From positions 1 to 32,937 of the forward strand of contig CABTZK010000022.1 of the NCBI GenBank assembly GCA_902489275.1: a stretch of 32,937 nucleotides of DNA, in the 5' to 3' direction. Numbering within the stretch: the stretch's first letter is position 1; every line of letters begins with the position of its first letter. Under the pieces are notes generated by a model. The model was not told the DNA's origin. It ran no database searches and saw nothing but the letters and a program-made list of their open reading frames with translations. Source of the stretch: an uncultured Porphyromonadaceae bacterium. Its GTDB lineage: Bacteria > Bacteroidota > Bacteroidia > Bacteroidales > Muribaculaceae. A program made the translations under genes and the position numbers. Positions 7,094 to 14,354 of the stretch are shown piece by piece.

Positions 7094-8317
7094 TCAAGTG
7101 GGCTGATAACGATAAATGACGAAATTGTCAATATCCGACTTCTTAATTTTGTATTTTGGCTTGCGGTTCTGTCCATTAGGCTGATGCCCTTGATTAAAAT
7201 CTCGCAGGATTTGACTGTTAAATCGATTGATTTCAATCACCATCATGTGCATGAACCGTATTGAGTGCTTCATTCTATTCAAATAACTGCCAATTCTTTC
7301 TGGTTTACCATCTATCTTCGATATAAACCCGGTTCTGAAGTTGGTCATGGGGTGTCCTGTTTTTTCTTTGTCCTTTATTGTGTCATGCTCATAGATGATG
7401 TACCAAAATTTGCCATAAGACTTAATGCATTGATCAACAGCGTCCTGATCATTGGCAAGGGTTTCTTCTTGATGGATGTCACTTGCTTTCAAATCACCAT
7501 AAAATTTACCCTCTGGAAAAAACAAATCAAAATCAAAATTACCGTTTTTTCTTGATTTGTTCGATAAGCCTGTATATGTGATAATGTTTTGCAGAGCATT
7601 GTTTGTAATATAGCTGCTGTAAAAGTATTCCAAAAACCAGCCTGCCCATTCTGCTTGTCTCCATTCAGGCCAATGGTTTTCATACATCTCCTTTATCGCT
7701 TTTTCTGCTGTAATCCAAGCGTTAAATGGAAAACACTTGTTTAGCGATCTCAAAACATTTAAGATTGGATTTTTTATCTCATGGTCAGTAGAAGAAAGGT
7801 AATCGCCTAAACTGTTGCGAGTTATGCAAGTAATCTTATTACCATTTACGTCAATTTTAGGGAAAATGTTGTAATTTAATGCTTGAAGCAAATCATTGGT
7901 GCATACGTGGGCAGAAGAATTGTGAGATTTACCTTGAAGGTATTTAGTCTTGTCAAAATCAACAAAAACGACTAAATCATGATAGTAATAAATGCCAAGA
8001 TATTTAACATCATACATACCTGCACTAAGAACACATAGTGAATACTCCTTAAACCATAATGGTATTTGGATGCGCTTTTTGAAAATAGGATGTGGGAATC
8101 CAAGGTACGTAATGGCTTTGGTCAGGAGAATGATTGGTTTTTTATTCCCATTTTTGAAAACGGGAACAATTTTCCCCAACACATCATGCTCCGCAACAGA
8201 ATCACCTAATGTGCTTTTTAGAATCTCGAATTTCTTTTTCCTAGAAGAAACCGGTGTGTCATAATCATGAACACACTTTAAGTTCGATTCAATTTGTTCA
8301 ACTTTAACTTTTTTCAC
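7094..8317 (-). CDS. Putative type II restriction endonuclease, PD-(D/E)XK type
   Basis: 407 residues from a GTG at 8317-8315. The identity rests on position: it begins one base after the stop of the C5 methyltransferase gene, and on a PD-(D/E)XK-like centre near 261-277 (FDFDLFF then YGDLKA, with D264, D275 and K277 as candidates) preceded by an acidic helix (EWAGWFLEYFYSSY, E223 and E230). The C-terminus is basic (NRKPKYKIKKSDIDNFVIYRY). I cannot place it in a known endonuclease family or give a target site. Its base composition is much more AT-rich than the flanking genes, a sign of transfer. Coupled translation would keep it dependent on synthesis of the methyltransferase. It could instead be another methyltransferase-linked nuclease. 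Confidence 0.7.
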   Translation of the reverse strand: MKKVKVEQIESNLKCVHDYDTPVSSRKKKFEILKSTLGDSVAEHDVLGKIVPVFKNGNKKPIILLTKAITYLGFPHPIFKKRIQIPLWFKEYSLCVLSAGMYDVKYLGIYYYHDLVVFVDFDKTKYLQGKSHNSSAHVCTNDLLQALNYNIFPKIDVNGNKITCITRNSLGDYLSSTDHEIKNPILNVLRSLNKCFPFNAWITAEKAIKEMYENHWPEWRQAEWAGWFLEYFYSSYITNNALQNIITYTGLSNKSRKNGNFDFDLFFPEGKFYGDLKASDIHQEETLANDQDAVDQCIKSYGKFWYIIYEHDTIKDKEKTGHPMTNFRTGFISKIDGKPERIGSYLNRMKHSIRFMHMMVIEINRFNSQILRDFNQGHQPNGQNRKPKYKIKKSDIDNFVIYRYQPT

Positions 8318-8318
8318 G

Positions 8319-9740
8319 CTATATTGTAATTAATTGTGCGGCCAATTTCTCAATGATATTAACGTTCACGCTATTTCCCAGTTGTTTTAGTGCCAATTGG
8401 TCAGTTGTGCATGGCTTAAACTCATCAGGGAAGCTTTGCAATCTTGCGCACTCTCTAATCGACAAATGTCTCTTGCGTTTGCCCACAATGGGAATCTGAA
8501 CAATTGCAACTAGGGCTGGGAAGAAGTTCGGTTTTTTCACCCTTACACCCGATGGGCGCAACTGAATAACCCCCTCCCATAAAGAAGATATGGAAATCCC
8601 TGCTTGCCATTCAAATTTTTTTTGGGTAGGGGTGAAGTCTTCTAGATTATTCCATTTCTTGAGCCATTTGTCAATAAAGGACTTGTTGGTTTTATATAAA
8701 GAAATATTTTTTTGAATAAAGTCTTGCTTCCATCTTGGGTGTTTTGATAGTTCGCTAGGGCTCGACTTAAAATAAGCTGACCAAACAGGGTATCCTATCA
8801 CTTTTTGATTGATTCCCTGATAAAATTCATTCCAGGCCGTCAAGACTTTTTTTTCTTGAATGGAAATGTTAAATTTCGAGTCTACACTGTTTTCTTCCAG
8901 AATAGTATCTATAGAATTATCATCTTTGCCAAGTAAATTACCTAAAGGGACACAGAGATCCTCACTAGAGTGATCGGGATCGAATACTCCTATGATGTAT
9001 ACGCGCTCTCTGAATTGGGGTATGCCATATTGGTGAGGACTTAGTATGATAGGTTCTTTGGGAATCCGATACCCTAGTGAGCGTATGTTCTCATTGATAA
9101 TTTTCCAAGTATTTCCATGGTCATGTGATACGATATTTCTAACGTTTTCAAGGAACAAGTATTTTGGGCGCTTAGTTTTTAATATCTCTTGAACCTCGAA
9201 AAAGAGAGTTCCGCGAGTGTCGTTAAGGCCAGCTTGCTTTCCTGCTTTTGAAAACGCTTGGCATGGAAAACCTGCACAAAGGACATCAAAATTATCCGGA
9301 ATATAAGATTTTGTGGAATCCAAAGTAATATCACCGAATGGAACTTCACCATAATTTATGAAATATGTTCTTTTTGCAGCCTCATCAATTTCTGAAGAAT
9401 AAACGCATTTTCCGCCTAAATTTTGCATGGCCAGCCTAAATCCACCAATGCCTGCAAACAAGTCAATAAAGGTGAATTTAGGCTTGCGTACAGGAGGAAA
9501 AGGAAAGTCAAATTCGTTTTGGAAGAAACCATATTGTGCAGAAGGCTCAACACAGTTGTTAATCACTGTTTCATGATGCTTTTGCAGAACAATATCAAGT
9601 GCCTTTTTTTTGTAGGCAGTCCCATGTCTCGACCCTTGCAAGTGGTAATAATGTGTTAGGATTGCCATATTATCATCCATTGGGATAAGGTTGTTCTCGT
9701 CTTTAAAGAGTGTAATATCATTAATGGAGATATTTTGCAT
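8319..9740 (-). CDS. DNA (cytosine-5-)-methyltransferase of a type II restriction-modification system
   Basis: 473 residues. The C5 motifs appear in order: motif I FIDLFAGIGGFRLA (91-104), motif IV with catalytic Cys160 (AGFPCQAFSKAG), motif VI ENV (198-200), motif VIII QFRERVYIIG (242-251), and the C-terminal LQSFPDEF (434-441) and LGNSV (454-458) of motifs IX-X. The target-recognition region lies about 290-410. An N-terminal extension of about 88 residues before motif I is longer than in the simplest members. The enzyme methylates a cytosine in a specific site and protects host DNA from the adjacent endonuclease. The target cannot be read from sequence alone. No control-protein gene is seen nearby. 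The gene is AT-rich like its partner. Confidence 0.93.
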   Translation of the reverse strand: MQNISINDITLFKDENNLIPMDDNMAILTHYYHLQGSRHGTAYKKKALDIVLQKHHETVINNCVEPSAQYGFFQNEFDFPFPPVRKPKFTFIDLFAGIGGFRLAMQNLGGKCVYSSEIDEAAKRTYFINYGEVPFGDITLDSTKSYIPDNFDVLCAGFPCQAFSKAGKQAGLNDTRGTLFFEVQEILKTKRPKYLFLENVRNIVSHDHGNTWKIINENIRSLGYRIPKEPIILSPHQYGIPQFRERVYIIGVFDPDHSSEDLCVPLGNLLGKDDNSIDTILEENSVDSKFNISIQEKKVLTAWNEFYQGINQKVIGYPVWSAYFKSSPSELSKHPRWKQDFIQKNISLYKTNKSFIDKWLKKWNNLEDFTPTQKKFEWQAGISISSLWEGVIQLRPSGVRVKKPNFFPALVAIVQIPIVGKRKRHLSIRECARLQSFPDEFKPCTTDQLALKQLGNSVNVNIIEKLAAQLITI

Positions 9741-9798
9741 TTTCTTGTTGATTTTCAGCGTATTACAATACTAAAGCCAAAAATATGGCTTAAATTTA

Positions 9799-9806
9799 CA
9801 AATTTA
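9799..9806 (-). promoter_or_regulatory. Possible -7 box for the restriction-modification operon
   Basis: Minus strand TAAATTTG (9806-9799) fits TAnnTTTG and lies 59 bases before the methyltransferase ATG. No clear TTTG at the right spacing was found. The rest of the 409-base gap 9741-10149 is AT-rich, with no gene that I can support. Confidence 0.35.
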
Positions 9807-10085
9807 CGGCAATTCTAAAGAAAACCATGTTTTTTTTTGTTAAAAAAAAATAATTAGTACATTGTAAATTATGAATTTATTTACTTGATAATCAGTGATT
9901 GCGCTTGCTTGTTGGATTCACCGTTTTATAGGAATTAGCGATATATCATAAAAATCATACGAGAATAAATTTGCTTTTTATCATAGTTCATGACGAAGAC
10001 TCCTCTTGTTGGTGGTTTGGTCACGTAATTCCTTGTCAGTATGTCGAGAAACTTGCAGAATTATCTGCTATTCAAAATAATTTTG

Positions 10086-10093
10086 TAATTTTG
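10086..10093 (+). promoter_or_regulatory. Possible -7 box for the transglutaminase-like gene
   Basis: TAATTTTG (10086-10093) fits TAnnTTTG. The leader that follows contains a GC-rich imperfect hairpin (about 10098-10123), where base composition changes back to that of the core genome. Confidence 0.4.
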
Positions 10094-10149
10094 CAAAGGC
10101 GCGGGCGTTCATCGTACGCGCTTTGAAAAACATAGTTATTTTATACAAA

Positions 10150-11379
10150 ATGAAGATGATGAGAAAATTCTTTTTATGGCTGGTGGTGGCCATTTTGACT
10201 GCCATGCCCATTGGCGCGCAGGCAGGCGCGCAAGAGAACATTGCAGAGATCGTTGAAACGCTCTACAAGGTCTATGAAGATGCCTACAATCAAAAGGACT
10301 ACCGGGCTGCAATACGGGCGGTTGACGACATGGTTAAACGCTTAGATGAGTTGGATATGACGGAAGCCGAGCGCGAGAAAAACGAGAAGATGCTCAACAG
10401 TGTAAAGAGCGGCCTTTACTATGACAAGGCTTGTGCCTACTCCCTGCTCAATGACCGGAAGAATGCCCTTCGTGAGCTTGAGCGGGCGATAGGGTTTGGA
10501 TACCAAGATTACGCGCACCTCACGACCGATACAGACTTCGACAACTTGAAAGGCGACAAGCGTTTTCAAAAGCTCGCCAGGGGCTTGCAGAAATATGACA
10601 AACGCTTCATTTTAGCCAGCAGCGCGAAATATCGGCAAGAGAATACCGACACTTTGCCACGATTCTGGTATCAGGAAAGCGATGACCGTTACTTGCGGCA
10701 CACCCGTGAGTTTTTCAAGCTCGACTCTGTGGCCGGCGCGGGCGACGAGGTGTCGAAAATCATCAGTATCCTCCATTATGTTCACAATACGATTCGGCAC
10801 GACGGCAGTAATTTTGCCGTTTGCGAGGGCGATGCCCTTGATATCTACAATTACCACAAGGCCACAGGCAAGGGGGTGAATTGCCGCCAATTAGCCATCG
10901 CGCTCAACGGCATGTACCTCGCCCAGGGCTTCCCGTCGCGGTTTGTGACTTGCATGCCCAAAGATGCCGATGACCCCGATTGCCACGTGATTTGCTGCGT
11001 GTATTCTGCCCAGCTCGGCAAGTGGCTGTGGATGGATCCCACTTTCAATGCCTACGTCAAGGACGACAAGGGCAACCTGCTGAGCATCGAGGAAGTGAGG
11101 GAGCGCATCATCAGCCAGCAGCCGCTGGTGCTGAACGATGACGCCAACTGGAATAACGAGCGCAAGACAACGAAGCAATACTACTTAGACTACTACATGG
11201 CCAAAAATCTGTACTGGCTGAATTGCTCGACGGTCAGTTGCTTCAACCCCGAGCCGCGATACGGGAACATCGCTGCGAAATATGTCGCGCTGGTGCCACC
11301 CGGTTTTAACTCTAAAGCCACCGATAGAGGCTTTTTCGTGTTCACCAGCGACCCCAACTACTTTTGGCAAAAACCCTGA
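10150..11379 (+). CDS. Secreted protein with TPR-like helices and a transglutaminase-like domain
   Basis: 409 residues from the ATG at 10150, chosen because it gives a signal peptide (RKFFLWLVVAILTAMPIGAQA); a TTG at 10123 would add nine residues. Residues of about 30-145 are TPR-like helices, including YYDKACAYSLLNDRKNALRELERAI and a DTDFDNLKGDKRFQKL repeat typical of such proteins. The transglutaminase-like core spans about 195-300: GVNCRQLA (Cys245), DCHVICCVY (His279) and WLWMDPTF (Asp296) give the Cys-His-Asp triad. Members of this fold are proteases, amidases or cross-linking enzymes; the substrate is unknown. It appears to be a single-gene unit, ended by the hairpin at 11392-11436. Confidence 0.85.
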   Translation: MKMMRKFFLWLVVAILTAMPIGAQAGAQENIAEIVETLYKVYEDAYNQKDYRAAIRAVDDMVKRLDELDMTEAEREKNEKMLNSVKSGLYYDKACAYSLLNDRKNALRELERAIGFGYQDYAHLTTDTDFDNLKGDKRFQKLARGLQKYDKRFILASSAKYRQENTDTLPRFWYQESDDRYLRHTREFFKLDSVAGAGDEVSKIISILHYVHNTIRHDGSNFAVCEGDALDIYNYHKATGKGVNCRQLAIALNGMYLAQGFPSRFVTCMPKDADDPDCHVICCVYSAQLGKWLWMDPTFNAYVKDDKGNLLSIEEVRERIISQQPLVLNDDANWNNERKTTKQYYLDYYMAKNLYWLNCSTVSCFNPEPRYGNIAAKYVALVPPGFNSKATDRGFFVFTSDPNYFWQKP

Positions 11380-11391
11380 TGAGCAATAGTG

Positions 11392-11436
11392 AAGCCCTCC
11401 CATTGGCACCTTGATGGATAACCAACGGGAGGGCTT
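11392..11436. terminator. Hairpin terminator between convergent genes
   Basis: AAGCCCTCCC (11392-11401) pairs with GGGAGGGCTT (11427-11436), and TTGG/CCAA extends the stem inside. It lies between the transglutaminase-like gene and the convergent TonB-dependent receptor. Its T-run is short. Confidence 0.65.
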
Positions 11437-11474
11437 GTGTCGAGTGGAGGGAATTTTCTCTCTCTCTCGTTCAT

Positions 11475-13946
11475 TTACATCCCTTTGCCTTGGCCGCTGC
11501 CGCCTTGCATTTGACCCTTGCCGCCACTCTGGCTGCTGCCTCCCACCAAGTCGTTGTTCTCGATGGTGGTCCCGGTTTTCTTCACGCGAGCTTTGAGTGA
11601 GCCGAAACGGTAGCTGATGGTGAAATAAAACATGCGGTTGCTATTCCAATAGCGGCTGATGCCCGTGTAGTCGCCTTGCGTAGTCTCGTTCTTGAAGCAC
11701 GAGTAGCGGCGCGAGAAGGGCCGATTGGCCTGAAAGCCCACGGTGAGGCGGTCTTCCTTGAGGAAAGAGCGTTGCAGTCCCAGGTTGTAGAAAAAAAGCC
11801 TGTTTTGCTTGTTGTAGATGCCATCGGGGCCTCCGCCAAATGTGCCTGCTCCCGTTGAGAGGCGCAGCCGCCAGGGCAGTTGCTGGGTGATGTTGCCATA
11901 GAGGTAAAGGTTCCAGCCGTCATTCTTCAGGCCGAGGCTGCCGTTTTTGAGATACTCGTAACTTAAATCACCATTGATGATGATGTTAGTGCCTGTAGCG
12001 AGATTGATTTGGGCAAACCCGTTCAATCCAGCGCTGCGGCTGGTGAGGGCGTTGGCATAGGTGGAAACGGTGCGGCCCTTATCGTCGAGAAATTGCACGC
12101 CGCAGATGCCGTTGCTGCTCCAGGAGTAGTTAGGCACGAGGTTGAAAGTGAACTTCTGGCCGACGTGCATATAGGTGAGCGACATCGAGTAGGAACGGCT
12201 GCTTTTCAAGTGCGAGTTGCCATAGCTCACGCTCGTGGGCTCGCTCACCACGGCAGGATTCAGGTAGCTGATGCCAGGTCGGGCAATGGAGGTTGATAAA
12301 GCTAATTTGAGGCTATTGAAGTACCCCATTTTGTAATTGATGCTGGCGCTGGGTACCCAGTCGTTCAAATTGGTGTGGAAACTCTCCTGGCTGCCATCGG
12401 GATACTTGGCATTCAAGTAGCTGTACTCATAGCGCAAGCCGGCGCGGGCGCTCCAAGCGCCTTTGTTGAAGGTGTAGCTGGCGTAGGCCGATGCCACCTG
12501 TGTGAGGTGGTTGAGGCGGTTGTCCACATTCTCCTGCTCGGCATTCGTGTAGTCCATGGTCGTGTGGCTCTTGTTGCGGCGGTTAATGTATTTCACGCCC
12601 GTTTCAACCTTGTGATACTGGGCAAATGGCCGTGTCCAGTCGAATTGGAAGGTGTGTTCCAGGAAATTCTCGCGGATGTTTTGGTCAAAGCCACTGTAAT
12701 CCATAGGGACGTTGACACACTCCTCAAAGGTTTCCTGCATCCTGTTGTGGTTGCGCGAGGTCGAGAGCATGTAGCTGAGGGTGAGTGTCTCGTCTTTCAC
12801 GCGGGTCTTGTGCTGGTAGTCGAAGCGGCCGTTAAAGTTGTAGTAATTGCTGCCTGGCACGTGCCCCAGCGTCTTGTAGCTGTAGAGGCTGCTGCCATTG
12901 CGGTCAAACATCTCGGTTGTTCCCACGCCGTTGGCAGTATAGTCATAGCGGTAGCCGCCAAACGACAGCGTGAGCAGGTTGAGCGTGTCGGGCTCGAAAC
13001 TCGACTCGATATTGCCATAGTGCACGTTCACCGTGGGGTCGCCATCGCTGGTGTTCACCAAGCGGTTTCCGCTGTCCTTGTAGTTGGTCTCTTCTTCGCT
13101 AAACTGGCTTCCGCTCTTGTTCACATGGTGAAAGCCATAGTTCACGCTGGTGATGAACGGTCCTGTCTGCCCGGTGACGTAGGTATTGATGTTGGGCTCG
13201 CCGTAGTTGGTCACGCCGGCAGTCACAGTGCCGGTAGCCCCTTTGATGCTGCTGCCGTCTTCGGTCACGATGTTGAGGATGGCTCCCACGCCCTCGGCGT
13301 CATATTTTGCCCCTGGCTCGGTGATGACCTCGATGCGCTTGATCATGCTGGCCGGTATCGCCTTGAGCACCTCCTTGGGGTTTTGGGCGATGCCTGGGTC
13401 AGGATGCCCGTTCTTGAAGATTTTGAAGTTGCTGGTTCCCTTCACCAAGATGTTGTCTTGTCCGTCGATGCTCACGAGCGGCACCTTGCGCAGCATTTCA
13501 AAGACGGTCTTGGTCTTGGAGTCGTCGTCATTTTGCACGTTGTAGCTCAAGCGGTCAATCTCGTTTTTGACCAGTGTGGCGTGTCCCGTGACGGTCACGC
13601 CGCCCAGCACGTGGTCGTTGGCCTTGAGCAGGATGCGGCCCAGGTCAGCCACCTTGGCGTGTGTTCCGACTTGGAACTGGCGTTCGGCTGTGACTTTGCC
13701 CACGGCCGAGATTTTCACCCAGTAGTTACCCATCTCGGCGATGTCGCGCTGGAATGCGCCGTTGAGGTCGGTCGTTCCCGTTGCCAGGACTTGAGTGGTG
13801 TCGGCGGCCCGATAGAGGCGGACGGTGGCGTATGGCTCACCCGCGCCAGTGGTATCGGTTGCCAGGAATCTCACACTGTACTGTGCGAGTGCCGCCATGC
13901 TTGTAAGCATGGCCAGCGTCAGCGATAAGATGATTTCCTTTTTCAT
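11475..13946 (-). CDS. TonB-dependent receptor-like outer-membrane beta-barrel protein
   Basis: 823 residues. A signal peptide (ILSLTLAMLTSMAALA) is followed by a carboxypeptidase-regulatory-like Ig fold (about 24-110), a plug domain (about 125-235: VLGGVTVTGHATLVKNEIDRLSYNV, LRKVPLVSIDGQDNILVKG, IKRIEVITEPGAKYDAEG) and a barrel of the outer membrane beta-barrel 3 type. The barrel ends in YFTISYRFGS, a normal closing strand, but a 35-40 residue tail rich in Gly, Ser and Gln follows (SSQSGGKGQMQGGSG). There is no SusD partner. Such proteins may import ligands or act in signalling or assembly. It is divergent from the second receptor across a 408-base gap. Confidence 0.88.
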   Translation of the reverse strand: MKKEIILSLTLAMLTSMAALAQYSVRFLATDTTGAGEPYATVRLYRAADTTQVLATGTTDLNGAFQRDIAEMGNYWVKISAVGKVTAERQFQVGTHAKVADLGRILLKANDHVLGGVTVTGHATLVKNEIDRLSYNVQNDDDSKTKTVFEMLRKVPLVSIDGQDNILVKGTSNFKIFKNGHPDPGIAQNPKEVLKAIPASMIKRIEVITEPGAKYDAEGVGAILNIVTEDGSSIKGATGTVTAGVTNYGEPNINTYVTGQTGPFITSVNYGFHHVNKSGSQFSEEETNYKDSGNRLVNTSDGDPTVNVHYGNIESSFEPDTLNLLTLSFGGYRYDYTANGVGTTEMFDRNGSSLYSYKTLGHVPGSNYYNFNGRFDYQHKTRVKDETLTLSYMLSTSRNHNRMQETFEECVNVPMDYSGFDQNIRENFLEHTFQFDWTRPFAQYHKVETGVKYINRRNKSHTTMDYTNAEQENVDNRLNHLTQVASAYASYTFNKGAWSARAGLRYEYSYLNAKYPDGSQESFHTNLNDWVPSASINYKMGYFNSLKLALSTSIARPGISYLNPAVVSEPTSVSYGNSHLKSSRSYSMSLTYMHVGQKFTFNLVPNYSWSSNGICGVQFLDDKGRTVSTYANALTSRSAGLNGFAQINLATGTNIIINGDLSYEYLKNGSLGLKNDGWNLYLYGNITQQLPWRLRLSTGAGTFGGGPDGIYNKQNRLFFYNLGLQRSFLKEDRLTVGFQANRPFSRRYSCFKNETTQGDYTGISRYWNSNRMFYFTISYRFGSLKARVKKTGTTIENNDLVGGSSQSGGKGQMQGGSGQGKGM
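13894..13913. repeat. Near-perfect 20-base palindrome inside the receptor signal-peptide codons
   Basis: GCCATGCTT (13894-13902), GT, AAGCATGGC (13905-13913). The 9-bp stem would form in the mRNA about 35-55 bases after the start codon. It may be chance from Ala/Met codons, or it may affect translation. Confidence 0.4.
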
Positions 13947-14126
13947 TTTTCAATTGAATTGCGTTACATCTAATAGACGCAGCAAGCAACCAGAAAACTT
14001 CATTTAAGAGTGTGAATAAAGGTTAAATGTGCAAACCGTGAGGAGAGCATCATCACAAAAAGCGCCCATCCTGGAAAAAGGTCAAGGGCAATGCGCTTTT
14101 TTATTATGCAATAGAGTCTGCTTGGT

Positions 14127-14244
14127 TATATTTGCAGATGAATTAAAAAAACAAAATATTTGCTCCAGGACAGCCGATTTTGGCATCGCCGAGCGAAATT
14201 TTATCAAAATGTTAGGTGTAATTAACAAAAAACACTTAATTTTG
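14127..14244 (+). promoter_or_regulatory. Two candidate -7 boxes ahead of the second TonB-dependent receptor
   Basis: TATATTTG (14127-14134) and TAATTTTG (14237-14244) both fit TAnnTTTG and lie 221 and 111 bases before the ATG at 14355. Neither has a clear TTTG at 20 bases. The 408-base gap 13947-14354 otherwise holds no gene that I can support; a 72-codon open frame at 14029-14247 lacks any protein-like features. Confidence 0.4.
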
Positions 14245-14354
14245 TAACCCTTATGAAATTAAAGGTATAGGGGTGTCACACGCCAAGTGCAAGTGAATGA
14301 AATAACCGGTATTAAAAAGATTGGAAAAAACAACACTATAATTAAAATTTATCT

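Noticed and set aside
9932..10126. Open frame without ATG upstream of the transglutaminase-like gene
   Set aside because: It has some protein-like look (DEDSSCWWFGHVIPC) but no good start codon, lies across the candidate -7 box of the next gene and matched no family I know. It could be a gene remnant, yet the evidence is too weak to annotate.
12375..13928. 517-codon open frame opposite the minus-strand TonB-dependent receptor
   Set aside because: Antisense shadow; rich in Val, His and Ala as expected from reverse reading, and the receptor on the opposite strand has clear domains.
14029..14247. 72-codon open frame between the two receptors
   Set aside because: No ribosome-start context, no signal or domain, and it overlaps a candidate promoter box.
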